A stretch of 64,000 nt of DNA from Methylocaldum szegediense (GTDB taxonomy: Bacteria; Pseudomonadota; Gammaproteobacteria; Methylococcales; Methylococcaceae): NCBI RefSeq assembly GCF_949769195.1, contig NZ_OX458333.1, positions 3,038,001 through 3,102,000 of the forward strand. Reading direction: 5' to 3'. Of the stretch, positions 50,552-60,123 are shown piece by piece. A model generated the notes under the pieces. That model was not told where the DNA came from. It worked only from the letters and a program-made list of their open reading frames with translations, and ran no database searches. Each line of letters begins with the position of its first letter. The stretch's first letter is position 1. Position numbers and translations under genes: made by a program.

Positions 50552-51136
50552 TTACGGCGAGCCGGTCGGATGCAGTTGCCTCCAGCGAAAGCAATCGACG
50601 GTATGGTCGTTGACCATGCCTATCGCTTGCATATAGGCATAGCAAATCACGCTGCCGACGAAGCGAAATCCGCGTTTCTCGAGGTCCTTGCTTAGCGCGT
50701 CCGATTCCGCGGTTCGGGCTGGCACCTCCGCCATGCTTCGCCAGGTGTTTTGCCTGGGACGGCCGTCGACGAAACGCCAAAGGTAGGCGTCGAAGCTGCC
50801 GAATTGCTCCTTTATTTCAAGAAAACGTTTGGCGTTGTTTACGGCGGCGACGATCTTGAGACGGTTGCGAACGATGCCGGGATTGGTCAACAACTCTCCG
50901 ATCTTGGTTTCGTCGTAACGAGCCACGCGCTCGGGATCGAAGCCGTCGAAGGCCGTTCGGTAGGCGTCTCGTTTACGGAGAATCGTGGTCCAGGAAAGTC
51001 CGGCCTGAGCCCCTTCCAGAATCAGGAACTCGAATAATAAACAGTCGTCGTGGACGGGGGTTCCCCACTCCAAGTCGTGGTACGCCTGTTCGAGTGGGCT
51101 GCGTTCGGCCCAGGCGCAGCGGGTTAGGGGTTCCAT
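50552..51136 (-). CDS. tag: DNA-3-methyladenine glycosylase I
   Basis: 194 residues; removes 3-methyladenine from DNA. Tag family pattern: RCAWAERSPLEQAYHDLEWG (zinc Cys and His), LILEGAQAGLSWTTIL, FDGFDPERVA, SDALSKDLEKRGFRFVGSVICYAYMQAIGMVNDHTVDC with the closing His and Cys of the zinc site. The ATG at 51136 was chosen; it overlaps the end of the PHP gene by 13 bases, so the two are translationally linked. Confidence 0.93.
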   Translation of the reverse strand: MEPLTRCAWAERSPLEQAYHDLEWGTPVHDDCLLFEFLILEGAQAGLSWTTILRKRDAYRTAFDGFDPERVARYDETKIGELLTNPGIVRNRLKIVAAVNNAKRFLEIKEQFGSFDAYLWRFVDGRPRQNTWRSMAEVPARTAESDALSKDLEKRGFRFVGSVICYAYMQAIGMVNDHTVDCFRWRQLHPTGSP

Positions 51137-52020
51137 AGCGTCCAAACCGGCGTCAGATCGGCCGGCAATGTGGGCAAGCGGCCCAGTTTGATCCAGGCGG
51201 TTTCCGGACTGTGAAAATCAGAGCCGCTGGAAGCGTACAACTGGAAACGCCGCGCGTATTCGGCGCTGGTTTGAGTATCGCCCGGAGTCGCGGCTCCCGA
51301 AACGACCTCGATCGCTACGCCTCCGCATTCCTTGAAATCGCCGATCAGCCGTCGCATCCAGCTAGCCGTCAGCTTGTAACGCTGCGGATGGGCCAGCACG
51401 GCGACCCCGCCCGCTTTTCGAATCCAATCCACGGCATCCGTCATCTCCGCCCAGCGAGTCGGAACATAGCCCGGTTTGCCGCGAGCCAGAAAACGTTCGA
51501 AGGCGTCGCTTACGCTTCCCGCAAGCCCTAGGAGTACCAGGTGTCGAGCGAAATGGGTGCGGGTGATCATGCCGTCGCCGGCCATCTCCCGAGCGGCTTC
51601 GAAGGTTCCGGGAACGCCGTAGCGGTCGAGGCGCCGACCGATTTCTTGCGCCCGTTCGACGCGAGTCGCCTGGAGATGGTTAAGTCCCTGCTGTAAAACC
51701 TTCGAGTGACGATCGACGTGTAGACCAACGATGTGGATGGTCTTTTCCGCCCAGGTTACCGATATCTCGACGCCGGGGATGAGCTGAATGCCGGCCTCGA
51801 GGGCGGCAGCGTCGGCCTCATCCAAGCCCGAGGTAGAGTCATGATCGGTCAGTGCGAGGACCGTTACGCCGGCTGCAGCAGCCTGGCGAACCAACTCTGC
51901 CGGCGAGTAGGCGCCGTCCGAGGCGGTGGAATGGGTGTGGAGATCGTACAAAGACGCGTCCGAGGGTATTGAGTCCGGAAAACACGAGATTGTACCTGAT
52001 TTATCATGAACGGTTTTCAA
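51124..52020 (-). CDS. rnm: PHP-domain phosphoesterase, RNase AM / YciV type
   Basis: 298 residues. PHP metal motifs: DLHTHSTASDG (H-x-H), ALTDHDSTSG, IPGVEISVTWAEKTIHIVGL, then AVLAHPQRYK and GSDFHSPE. This is the TrpH/YciV type, in E. coli a 5'-3' exonuclease and 3',5'-nucleoside bisphosphate phosphatase (RNase AM). TTG start at 52020 with GGGAAG upstream; no better in-frame start precedes the conserved YDLHTHS. It is 8 bases after the ABC exporter and overlaps tag. Confidence 0.87.
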   Translation of the reverse strand: MKTVHDKSGTISCFPDSIPSDASLYDLHTHSTASDGAYSPAELVRQAAAAGVTVLALTDHDSTSGLDEADAAALEAGIQLIPGVEISVTWAEKTIHIVGLHVDRHSKVLQQGLNHLQATRVERAQEIGRRLDRYGVPGTFEAAREMAGDGMITRTHFARHLVLLGLAGSVSDAFERFLARGKPGYVPTRWAEMTDAVDWIRKAGGVAVLAHPQRYKLTASWMRRLIGDFKECGGVAIEVVSGAATPGDTQTSAEYARRFQLYASSGSDFHSPETAWIKLGRLPTLPADLTPVWTLWNP

Positions 52021-52028
52021 CTTCCCGT

Positions 52029-53876
52029 TCAGGACCTGACCGACAGATCCCTTGCGCGGCGCACCGCCGGTTTCGGACCGTAGAGCCGTGCGTACAATCC
52101 CTTGCCGGAGACCAGGGTTTCATGGTTGCCCTGTTCGCAGATTCGCCCGTCTTCGAAGACGTAAATGCGATTGGCATGTTTGATCGCGCTCAAGCGGTGA
52201 GCGACGATGATCGTGGTGCGATTTTCCAGAAATTTGTCCAAGCCTTCGTACAAGCGAGCTTCGGTCTCATTGTCAATGGCGGAGGTTGCTTCGTCGAGAA
52301 TCACAACCTTGGGATCGGCCAGGATCATGCGAGCGATCGCCAACCGCTGGCGCTGACCGCCGGAAAGCCGCATGCCGAGTCGGCCGACGACGGTATCCAG
52401 CCCGTCGCGGCTGTTTTCCACCACGTCCCTGAGCTGGGCGACGTCCAGCGCGCGCCAGAGTTCCTCGTCCGTTGCCGGTCGACCCAAGGTCAGGTTAGCG
52501 CGGACAGTGTCGTTGAACAGTACCGGATGCTGCAATACGGTGACCACGTGTTCGCGTACCACGTCCATGCCAATCTTGTCGATCGGCGCGCCGTTGAAAT
52601 AAACCATGCCGGACGTCGGAGGATAGAGACCGATCAGTACTTGCACCAGGGTCGACTTGCCGCCGCCGCTTGCACCGATCAGGGCGACTTTCTCGCCGGG
52701 TCGGATGTCCATCGAGACACCGCGTAGGACTTCATTGCCATTCGGGTAAGCAAAGTGCAAGTTTTCCACGTAGATTCCCACTCTCCGGCTTTTCTCGAAC
52801 GGGTTAATCAGATGCGGATAATTCGGCTCTTGCTTCAGCTCATTCAGCTGGTTGATTCGCTCCAGTGCCGCTCTCGCGCCGAACCAGGCGTACTGTATTC
52901 CCAGAATTTCCTGCACGGGTGTCATCATGAACCATAGGTATCCCGAAACGGCCATCATTTCGCCGACGGTGAGGTCGGAGTAGATCACCATGAAAAAGGC
53001 CAGTGCGCGGAAAACGTCGAATCCGAACAGGAACACCAGAAAACTGACCCGGTTGGCGGCGTCGCTTTTCCAGGCATAGGCGGCGGAATTCTCGCGAACC
53101 TTTCGCGCCGCTTCCATGAGCCGTCCCATGTAGTGTTTGTCCCGATTGCTGGCCCGGATTTGGTGGATGGCGTCCAGGGTTTCGGTGAGCGCCAGCTGGA
53201 ATGCCCCTATCGCGGAGTTTTCTTCGCGTTTCAGGTTCTTTACCTGTTTTCCCAGCGTCTTGGTGAAAAAAATCACGACAGGGTTCAGGAACAGGATGAA
53301 CAGGGCAAGCTGCCAGTGCATCCACAACAGAATCACGGCGGTGCCGGTCAGGGACAGCAGGGCTACCACAAAGCGGGCGATCGTGGTGCCGATGAACGCG
53401 TCGAGCGTGTCTAGGTCGGTGACGAGGTGGGTCACGACGGAACCGCTGCCCAGATTTTCGTATTCCGCCATGGAAATACGCTGCAGCTTGCTGATCAGCC
53501 GGCAGCGAATGCGATAAATGACGTCTTTCGCGATCAGACTGAACTGCCGGGTCTGCCACACGTTGAAGATTGCCGTGATCAGACGCAAGAGCAAGGTCAT
53601 CGCGAGGATGGCCAGAATATATAACGGAGGACCATGCCATTCGGCCGGAAAGATTCGGTCCAACGTAGCGATGGCCATGCCGGGCTTGTTCAGCAGAACC
53701 TCGTCGACCAAGAGTGGCATGAGCAAGGGGACGGGCACCGCGCTCAATGCTGCGAGTACGGCGACAAAGTGCGCGGCGAACAACTCACGCCTGTGCTCGA
53801 GTGCGATGGACCGGATATAAGCCCAGGTGAAGCGCTGGGGATCTTGGGAATTAGAATCGAAATGTCTAAGTGTCAT
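52029..53876 (-). CDS. ABC exporter, fused permease and ATPase (MsbA-like)
   Basis: 615 residues. The first 330 hold six membrane helices of a type I exporter (e.g. FVAVLAALSAVPVPLLMPLL; VVALLSLTGTAVILLWMHWQ; FGFDVFRALAFFMVIYSDL); the C-terminal ATPase has Walker A GASGGGKST, LSGGQRQRLAIARMIL signature, Walker B VVILDEATSAID and the H-loop (IIVAHRLSAI). Substrate unknown: lipid, glycan or peptide are possible. The start overlaps the stop of the co-polymerase fusion gene as ATGA, so the two are translationally coupled, which points to a role in export of surface material. Confidence 0.9.
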   Translation of the reverse strand: MTLRHFDSNSQDPQRFTWAYIRSIALEHRRELFAAHFVAVLAALSAVPVPLLMPLLVDEVLLNKPGMAIATLDRIFPAEWHGPPLYILAILAMTLLLRLITAIFNVWQTRQFSLIAKDVIYRIRCRLISKLQRISMAEYENLGSGSVVTHLVTDLDTLDAFIGTTIARFVVALLSLTGTAVILLWMHWQLALFILFLNPVVIFFTKTLGKQVKNLKREENSAIGAFQLALTETLDAIHQIRASNRDKHYMGRLMEAARKVRENSAAYAWKSDAANRVSFLVFLFGFDVFRALAFFMVIYSDLTVGEMMAVSGYLWFMMTPVQEILGIQYAWFGARAALERINQLNELKQEPNYPHLINPFEKSRRVGIYVENLHFAYPNGNEVLRGVSMDIRPGEKVALIGASGGGKSTLVQVLIGLYPPTSGMVYFNGAPIDKIGMDVVREHVVTVLQHPVLFNDTVRANLTLGRPATDEELWRALDVAQLRDVVENSRDGLDTVVGRLGMRLSGGQRQRLAIARMILADPKVVILDEATSAIDNETEARLYEGLDKFLENRTTIIVAHRLSAIKHANRIYVFEDGRICEQGNHETLVSGKGLYARLYGPKPAVRRARDLSVRS

Positions 53877-55819
53877 GATCTAAGAGCGGGGTGAATCAAC
53901 GGTACGCTCTCGGCAGGCAATCCCGGACCGGGTGGAGAAAAACGACCGTAGCTGGCAAGCGCTTTCGATGGCAGGGGGCCGACGACACGCTCCAGCTCGG
54001 ATAAGCGGATACCTTGTCGGACTAGGTAACTGATATAGGTGTGGCGCAACGCCGCCGCATTGATCGTCTCGGGCTGAGCCAAACCGGAATCGATGGCCGC
54101 GCAGGCGATCAGAGATTCCAGGTCTTCCGAGTTGGGCAGGTCTTCGCTATCTGCAAGCCAGCGTTTGAGAAGCCGAGGTATGGGTACGGTCCTTGGATGA
54201 TTACCCTCGGTATGCAACTTATTGCTTGCGTGATCAAACTGTTCTCTTCGCAGTTCCGCGATTTCTTCAAGGGTCAAGCCGGATAGAAGTAGGGCTATCG
54301 CCTGTTTCGCTTTGAGCGTGGCTGCTTCCAGCAACACACGAAGCTCTTGTTCAGTAAGCTCTCGTATTCTCGGGGCTTCCAGCGCGGGAAACTGTTGCGC
54401 AGGAATTACCGATGAGGTTGCCGTTCGACGTCGGAGCAGAACGTTCTCCGGCACGTTGTAGATATGGATGTCGGGCAATGATGTCCCTACGGTCGGACTT
54501 CCCTTTCGTGTGAGAAATTCGTAGAGCCAGACCGTGATCAGGGCGAGGCCGAGGCTACCGGCTAAAGCGATTCCGCTATCGCGCCAGTAATGCGGCCATA
54601 CCGGCTTTTTTGGAGGATAACCCGGTTCCAGAATCTGGAGTTGAGGAAGCATTTCACGGGGGTTCGCTTCGACCTGTGCAAGTCGAACTTCAGTGTCTCG
54701 GTAGACCTCCTCGAGTTTCTCGAGGTTCGCTCTCCTAGCTTCATACTCGGCAAAACGAGTTGTAAATTCGCTTGCTTCCCGCTCGCGCGCCGCGATTTTA
54801 CGCCGTATTTCTTCGACGCTCTGGCGTGCGGACGCGTACGCCTGCTGTGCTTCGCTCAAGGCGTTCTGTTTTCCGTATTCAAGTTTTTTTCTGATTTCGT
54901 CTTCGATCTGCTGGAGTTGCTCCGGGATAATCCTTAGCTGGGGTTGTAGTGACAGATACTTGGACGTGTAACGGCGTTTCACGTCTTTTAGCTGCTCGCG
55001 TAGCTCCTGCGCTCGCCGCTCTAGGTTGGCCAATCCCTGCTCATCGTGGGGCGGCACGACGGGTTCGCCTTTGGCGATGGCCTGCTGGATGGCATCGAGC
55101 TGGGCTTTGGTCTTGACCTCTTCCTCCATAGCTCTGTTGAGCGCCGCGTTGAGGCCCGACAACTCGGCCATGGCGCGGTTGTCCGCATCATTTTTCGACA
55201 CGATGCCATGTTCACGGCGAAAAAGCTCCAGTTCCCGGCGTTTTGCGGCCACCTTTTCGCCAAGTTGCTCAAATTCGATCCGTAGGGCGGTAGCGGTGTT
55301 GTCTTTGGTTTCGCGGATTTGCCTTTCGCGGCGAGCTTGATAGGCGTCAATCCATGCATTGATGACCGGTGCCAAAATGTCGGGGTTCGGCCCTCTGGCG
55401 CGCAGCGTAACGATATTGGTGTCGGCAATGGTATCGACCGAAAGTAGAGTCAGAAGGTCGTTGACGGTCAAATTTGCTGCTACAGTTGCGCCAGGAGCTG
55501 CCCTCAAGTTCGTCAAAGTCGCTTCCAGTAATGGGACGCCAAGGAGGACTTCGCTTTGCACCATGACATGTTGGACGCCAACTTCCGCTTCGGCTTCATC
55601 GACCCTGGATGGTGCGACCGTCAGCAACGAAGCCGAGCTTTCGTAAATCGGCTGGCGCAACCACACGTAGGCCATGCTGGTCACGAGGGCCAGTGAAAAC
55701 GCAACAGCAAATACGCCAAGGCGGCGTTTTGGTTGCAGAGAAGCCGTGCCTGAGTGCGACAAGAAGTCCTGGGGCGCCTCTGGACTGGGCAGAATGTCGA
55801 TTGACCGCATATCCGGCAT
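53873..55819 (-). CDS. Wzz/GumC-like polysaccharide co-polymerase with C-terminal tyrosine-recombinase-like domain
   Basis: 648 residues. Wzz-type N-terminus: TM1 at about 33-53, beta-rich SASLLTVAPSRVDEAE, long coiled coil (about 190-400), GNVR-like loop and TM2 at about 415-435. The co-polymerase should span the periplasm and set glycan chain length. After TM2, where Wzc has a tyrosine kinase, residues about 484-630 look like a tyrosine recombinase core: RELTEQELRVLL, ALLLSGLTLEEIAELRREQF, TVPIPRLLKRWL, AALRHTYISYLVRQGIRLSE, ASYGRFSPPG. Several catalytic residues are lost (SGLT for GLR; A-A-L-R for H-x-L-R; Pro for the late His), while R592 and Y624 remain. The start ATG at 55819 follows GGGAGG; an upstream ATG at 55846 lacks one. 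Inactive as recombinase is inferred. Confidence 0.85.
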   Translation of the reverse strand: MPDMRSIDILPSPEAPQDFLSHSGTASLQPKRRLGVFAVAFSLALVTSMAYVWLRQPIYESSASLLTVAPSRVDEAEAEVGVQHVMVQSEVLLGVPLLEATLTNLRAAPGATVAANLTVNDLLTLLSVDTIADTNIVTLRARGPNPDILAPVINAWIDAYQARRERQIRETKDNTATALRIEFEQLGEKVAAKRRELELFRREHGIVSKNDADNRAMAELSGLNAALNRAMEEEVKTKAQLDAIQQAIAKGEPVVPPHDEQGLANLERRAQELREQLKDVKRRYTSKYLSLQPQLRIIPEQLQQIEDEIRKKLEYGKQNALSEAQQAYASARQSVEEIRRKIAAREREASEFTTRFAEYEARRANLEKLEEVYRDTEVRLAQVEANPREMLPQLQILEPGYPPKKPVWPHYWRDSGIALAGSLGLALITVWLYEFLTRKGSPTVGTSLPDIHIYNVPENVLLRRRTATSSVIPAQQFPALEAPRIRELTEQELRVLLEAATLKAKQAIALLLSGLTLEEIAELRREQFDHASNKLHTEGNHPRTVPIPRLLKRWLADSEDLPNSEDLESLIACAAIDSGLAQPETINAAALRHTYISYLVRQGIRLSELERVVGPLPSKALASYGRFSPPGPGLPAESVPLIHPALRS

Positions 55820-56318
55820 AAGTGATTCCCTCCCAGAATTTTTCATAATTAAAGCAGTCCATACCCGTCAAGCGCCGCGATTGCGCTGCAAACACTATTC
55901 TAGCCCGCCGAAGTCATGTTGTTGGGCCTACATCCGCAGCTTGGATGCACGGAAAAGTGCAGCCCCATGCACTCCGACGTCGCGTAAGCTGGCTATGAAG
56001 TCTACCCTTGCTTAGGCGTTGACAGATGTCAATTTCTTTTTCGGAATATTAAAAGGTGGCTTGATTAAGACAGCGCTTCGCGCTGCTGGAATTCACGTTT
56101 TCCTGATACAATTAGCCTTTTATTCACTGGGCCCTAGACGGGAAATAAACTTTCGTGTGTTTTGAGGACACTTCCGGAATATCTCATTGATAAACGGATC
56201 TTTGCCCACGATAAAGTTTTGACGAATTGGCTTGGAGTTTTGGTACGGCCTGGTCGCCTCCGGTAACTGGCAGGTGTTGAGGAGGCAGCATAGAACAACA
56301 TCGATATCGGGCACTCTT
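55820..56318. other. Divergent intergenic region before fabA
   Basis: About 500 bases between the co-polymerase gene and fabA. It holds an extended -10 element at 56104-56112 for the fab genes and a perfect short hairpin CAGCGC-TTC-GCGCTG at 56071-56085. No gene is supported. Confidence 0.45.
56104..56112 (+). promoter_or_regulatory. Extended -10 promoter element upstream of fabA
   Basis: TGATACAAT has the TGn extension and a 5 of 6 match to TATAAT. The -35 region is weak. It would give a leader of about 200 bases before the fabA ATG. Confidence 0.45.
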
Positions 56319-56861
56319 ATGATTGTTAAGGAATCTAGATTACAACAGAGACAACACAGTTACAGCCGGGAGGAACTCATTCGCTGCGGCAGAGGCGAAA
56401 TGTTTGGTCCTGGTAATGCGCAGTTGCCGCTTCCCCCGATGTTGATGTTCGATCGTATCACCCGTATCAGTGCCGACGAGGGGCTCTATGACAAGGGCAT
56501 GATTATTGCTGAGCTGGATATAAAACCAGATCTTTGGTTCTTTTCCTGCCATTTCCAGAATGATCCAGTGATGCCGGGCTGCCTTGGTCTCGATGCCATG
56601 TGGCAGATGATTGGATTTTACCTTGGCTGGATGGGCGGGCTGGGCCGCGGACGCGCTTTGGGTGTGGGCGAGGTCAAGTTTCGCGGTCAGGTCCTGCCGC
56701 ATCATAAGCTTGTGACCTATCGTATTCATCTTAAACGGGTGATGATGCGCAAACTGGTCATGGGGTTTGCCGACGCGGAAATGGAATGTGATGGTAAGGT
56801 GATCTACGAGGCCAGCGATCTCAGGGTCGGCCTGTTTACCTCTACAACAGATGCGTTCTGA
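56319..56861 (+). CDS. fabA: 3-hydroxydecanoyl-ACP dehydratase/isomerase
   Basis: 180 residues; dehydrates 3-hydroxyacyl-ACP and isomerises the C10 product to the cis-3 form, the entry to unsaturated fatty acids. FabA signature: [40 protein letters not shown] with catalytic His78, [10 protein letters not shown] with Asp92 (equivalent to E. coli His70/Asp84) and [17 protein letters not shown]. The ATG at 56319 lacks a clear ribosome site; the frame stays open upstream to 56232 but the conserved part starts here. It is followed by fabB after 13 bases. Confidence 0.94.
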   Translation: MIVKESRLQQRQHSYSREELIRCGRGEMFGPGNAQLPLPPMLMFDRITRISADEGLYDKGMIIAELDIKPDLWFFSCHFQNDPVMPGCLGLDAMWQMIGFYLGWMGGLGRGRALGVGEVKFRGQVLPHHKLVTYRIHLKRVMMRKLVMGFADAEMECDGKVIYEASDLRVGLFTSTTDAF

Positions 56862-56874
56862 GTGAGCTGTACAT

Positions 56875-58092
56875 ATGAGACGCGTTGTTGTAACCGGCAT
56901 CGGTATCGTTTCTAGCATAGGTAGCAATCGGCAGGAAGTGACGGAAGCACTGCGGGAGGGACGTTCGGGTATACGCGCCAGTGAGGAATACCGGGAGATG
57001 GCGTTTCGCAGCCAAGTCTTCGGGCCGATCGACCTGAATTTGGACGAGCTCATCGATCGTAAGGTACGAAGGTTCATGGGGGACGGCGCTGCCTATAACT
57101 ACATCGCCATGCAGGAGGCAATCGCCGATTCTGGTCTAGAAGAGTCCGAAATATCGCATCCGCGTACCGGCTTGATCATGGGTTCGGGCGGGCCTTCTAC
57201 GGCGAATCTCTTGCTCGCGTTCGATAATTATCGTGAAAAGGGTGTCAAGAAGGTCGGGCCTTACATGGTGCCCAGGACCATGTCCAACACCAACTCCGCC
57301 TGCCTCGCGACGCCGTTCCGAATCAAAGGGGTCAATTATTCGATCAGTTCGGCGTGCGCGACCAGCGCTCACTGTATAGGCAACGCGGCGGAACTAATCC
57401 AATTGGGGAAGCAGGACATCATTTTCGCTGGCGGCGGAGAAGAAGTGCACTGGACGATGACCGTGCTTTTCGACGCCATGGGAGCGCTGTCTTCGCAATA
57501 TAACGACAGGCCCGAACGCGCGTCGCGCCCCTATGACGCCAATAGAGACGGGTTCGTCATTTCGGGTGGAGGCGGAGTGCTCGTTCTTGAGGAACTAGAG
57601 CATGCCAAGGCACGTGGAGCCAAGATTTACGGCGAGCTTGTCGGTTACGGTGCAACCTCCGACGGGTTCGATATGGTTCAACCGTCCGGAGAAGGGGCAG
57701 TGCGATGCATGAGACAGGCCATGGAAAGGGTGCCCGGTAAGATTGATTATATCAATGCGCATGGAACCAGCACGCCCATTGGCGACATTAAGGAGTTGGA
57801 GGCGGTAAAGGCGGTTTTCGGAGATGAGATTCCGCTCATTAGCTCGACAAAATCGCTGACCGGCCACGCGTTAGGTGCCGCGGGCGTTCACGAAGCGATT
57901 TATTCCCTGTTGATGATGAATGGCGGCTTTATTGCCGCTTCGGCCAACATCGAAACTCTGGATCCGGGCGCAGAAGGCGTACCTATTGTACGTGAGCGAA
58001 TTGACGAGGCGCGTATTGACATCGTTATGTCGAACAGCTTCGGTTTCGGCGGGACGAATGCCAGTTTGATCTTTGCGCGTTATGGTGGATAG
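56875..58092 (+). CDS. fabB: 3-oxoacyl-ACP synthase I
   Basis: 405 residues; elongating condensing enzyme required for unsaturated chains. Catalytic Cys161 in SSACATSAH, His in [11 protein letters not shown] and His in [12 protein letters not shown], with the glycine-rich end [15 protein letters not shown]. The sequence is the FabB rather than FabF type ([26 protein letters not shown]). It is cotranscribed with fabA, and its end overlaps ttcA by 11 bases. Confidence 0.95.
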   Translation: MRRVVVTGIGIVSSIGSNRQEVTEALREGRSGIRASEEYREMAFRSQVFGPIDLNLDELIDRKVRRFMGDGAAYNYIAMQEAIADSGLEESEISHPRTGLIMGSGGPSTANLLLAFDNYREKGVKKVGPYMVPRTMSNTNSACLATPFRIKGVNYSISSACATSAHCIGNAAELIQLGKQDIIFAGGGEEVHWTMTVLFDAMGALSSQYNDRPERASRPYDANRDGFVISGGGGVLVLEELEHAKARGAKIYGELVGYGATSDGFDMVQPSGEGAVRCMRQAMERVPGKIDYINAHGTSTPIGDIKELEAVKAVFGDEIPLISSTKSLTGHALGAAGVHEAIYSLLMMNGGFIAASANIETLDPGAEGVPIVRERIDEARIDIVMSNSFGFGGTNASLIFARYGG

Positions 58093-58960
58093 AGCCACTA
58101 GCGCTCTTACCGAAAAGCAGCGTTACGAGTTCAATAAGCTGCAAAAGCGGCTGCGCCGCCTCGTCGGCGAGGCCATCGCTGATTATCGGATGATCGAGGA
58201 CGGCGATAAGGTGATGGTGTGCCTGTCGGGCGGAAAGGATTCCTACACGCTTTTAGACATCCTGCTCAATCTTCGGCTGAATGCGCCGGTTCAATTCGAC
58301 ATCATAGCCGTTAACCTGGACCAAAAGCAGCCGGGATTCCCGGAACACGTGCTGCCAGAATATCTTGAGAGCCGTGGTATCCCCTACCACATTATCGAGC
58401 AGGATACCTACAGCGTCGTCAAACGAATTATACCGGAGGGCAAGACGACGTGCGGTTTGTGCTCCAGACTGCGTCGCGGACTGCTTTATCGGTTTGCCGC
58501 CGAGCATGGCATTACCAAGATCGCGTTGGGACACCACCGGGACGATATTCTTGAAACCTTTTTCCTCAACCTGTTTTACGGTGGCGCTCTAAAGGCTATG
58601 CCGCCAAAACTGCTGAGTGATGACCGGCGCCACATCGTCATCCGGCCGCTTGCATACTGTCGGGAGAAGGATATCGAAGAATATGCACGCATCAGGAACT
58701 TTCCGATCATTCCTTGCAATCTGTGCGGATCGCAGGAGAATTTACAGCGGAAGGCGATGAAGGAGATGCTGCGGTCATGGGAAAAGCAATACCCAGGGCG
58801 TGTAGAGACGATTTTTACGGCGCTGCAGAACGTGGCGCCCTCTCAACTTGCCGATCGCAACTTGTTTGACTTCGTTGGGCTAGATCAGATGCGATGCGCC
58901 GCGCCTACCGATGGAGACGGTGCCGCCAGTGTCCGACCGGACGTCTTTCGTCGCTTCTGA
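58082..58960 (+). CDS. ttcA: tRNA 2-thiocytidine synthetase TtcA
   Basis: About 292 residues; thiolates C32 of some tRNAs using ATP and an Fe-S cluster. PP-loop motif [10 protein letters not shown], the two CxxC pairs (TTCGLCSRL and PCNLCGSQ), and the TtcA block [21 protein letters not shown]. The ATG at 58082 was chosen over an upstream TTG at 58073. It overlaps fabB, so fatty acid and tRNA genes are translationally linked here. Confidence 0.94.
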   Translation: MVDRATSALTEKQRYEFNKLQKRLRRLVGEAIADYRMIEDGDKVMVCLSGGKDSYTLLDILLNLRLNAPVQFDIIAVNLDQKQPGFPEHVLPEYLESRGIPYHIIEQDTYSVVKRIIPEGKTTCGLCSRLRRGLLYRFAAEHGITKIALGHHRDDILETFFLNLFYGGALKAMPPKLLSDDRRHIVIRPLAYCREKDIEEYARIRNFPIIPCNLCGSQENLQRKAMKEMLRSWEKQYPGRVETIFTALQNVAPSQLADRNLFDFVGLDQMRCAAPTDGDGAASVRPDVFRRF

Positions 58961-59056
58961 TCCAAATCCGGGGCGTTGCCGTTTTGGTTATTTTTTAGGG
59001 GCCTTACCGGCCCCGAAATGCTGCCGTTGTCATTGGGTTTTAGGTTTTTGTGCCCC

Positions 59057-59085
59057 TTGCATTTTCGGGAAATCTTCTTTATAAA
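59057..59085 (+). promoter_or_regulatory. Sigma-70 promoter of the small lipoprotein gene
   Basis: TTGCAT (59057-59062) and TATAAA (59080-59085) are spaced by exactly 17 bases and lie about 65 bases before the ATG at 59152, in an AT-rich patch. Confidence 0.65.
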
Positions 59086-59151
59086 AGGTTCCGTGCTTAA
59101 TGCACTATTAATTAAAAAAATCTTAAAGTCTTGAAAATTGAGGAGGATCTT

Positions 59152-59271
59152 ATGAAAAAACTGCTATGTGCTGTTAGCCTGGTCATGGTTGCTCTGGGAG
59201 TGATTGCTTGCGGTAACTCTCCCGACGGCGACAGACAGAAACTGTCAACGACCGTGTCTCCTAGCATTTAA
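59152..59271 (+). CDS. Very small lipoprotein (39 aa)
   Basis: ATG with GAGGAGG 6 bases upstream, a sigma-70 promoter and a downstream terminator, so the gene is well framed despite its size. The product is a lipoprotein precursor: MKKLLCAVSLVMVALGVIAC with the lipobox Cys at residue 20, then only 19 mature residues (GNSPDGDRQKLSTTVSPSI). This resembles entericidin-like or other tiny lipoproteins in form, but no family match is claimed. Confidence 0.78.
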   Translation: MKKLLCAVSLVMVALGVIACGNSPDGDRQKLSTTVSPSI

Positions 59272-59353
59272 TTTCCGTTTTTGATTAAGCCAATCTGCCC
59301 GTGATACGAAGAGGCAGGGCTTTAAACCGTAGCCTTTAAAGGCACCGATATTG

Positions 59354-59386
59354 ACCTGGATGAACACGCTTCATCCAGGTTTTTTT
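59354..59386 (+). terminator. Strong rho-independent terminator
   Basis: ACCTGGATGAA (59354-59364), loop CACGC, TTCATCCAGGT (59370-59380) and a run of T to 59386. A perfect 11-bp stem; terminates the transcript of the small lipoprotein gene. Confidence 0.9.
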
Positions 59387-59584
59387 GTGACGTTCGGCCA
59401 TTGCAGCGACCTGATTATTGTGCGTTGCATCACGTACTACAAGGACGCGATCGATTTCGTCCAACTGTTTCTGGCGGACGCTCAGCGACTTGACACTGCT
59501 AGTTCAGACGGTAAGATAACGGGCGCGATAGCATTCTGCTGCTATTAAGACTTTTCGATAAAACCAAAAAAGGTAGGTTAAGAA

Positions 59585-59710
59585 ATGGGAGCCATACTGG
59601 ATTTAGTTGAAAAGATGAGAAGCCCGGTGGGTATAGTGGTCACAATCGTTGTTATAGCCGCCGCCGTTTTCTTTGTTCGTTGGGTTTTCAGCGACGACGA
59701 TAAAAAATAG
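59585..59710 (+). CDS. Very small single-span membrane protein (41 aa)
   Basis: ATG at 59585 with AAAGGTAGG shortly before. The product has one membrane helix (PVGIVVTIVVIAAAVFFVRWVF) followed by an acidic-basic tail (SDDDKK). An amphipathic N-terminal part (LDLVEKMRSP) precedes the helix. No homologue was recognised; it could be an accessory subunit of a membrane complex. It follows the terminator of the small lipoprotein gene, so it has its own promoter. Confidence 0.62.
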   Translation: MGAILDLVEKMRSPVGIVVTIVVIAAAVFFVRWVFSDDDKK

Positions 59711-60123
59711 GCCACGAAATGTGGCAAGCATAGGCGTTACACGAATAAGTTTCGATCTTAGTTAACAATCCTATCTTGCCACTTTCCTGTAGTTTCTCCT
59801 TTCAAGTTCTCCTTTCTTTTTCGCCGGGTGACGTAGGCTAGCGATATCTGGTGATGTCCGGTTTTGGCGCTCCGGGGCAATCCAACGCTTTAAGCATTTT
59901 CGCCTTTTCGTGGGTCTGATAACTCACACTGTGTGTTTTAGGAAAGTTGGCCTGGGAGCGCCGTCACCGGTTTTCCGCTGGGAGGCTTCTTAATATGTCT
60001 CTCAGCTTTGGGGAATGGCTCGCCTCAAGCAGCGGTCCGTGATCGGTGGTCCATTGTCCTTTTGTACAATGATCTGAAATCCCGATCAAACTTCTTCTGA
60101 GGCTCTTAGAGGGTGGGCGAAAG
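59711..60123. other. Intergenic region before the epimerase gene
   Basis: 413 bases, no credible gene. An 8-base inverted pair (GGCGCTCC and GGAGCGCC, about 59867 and 59956) could hold the region in a large loop. A small RNA cannot be excluded. Confidence 0.4.

Noticed and set aside
59351-59548. 65-codon frame over the terminator
   Set aside because: It starts inside the perfect terminator hairpin and has no ribosome site.
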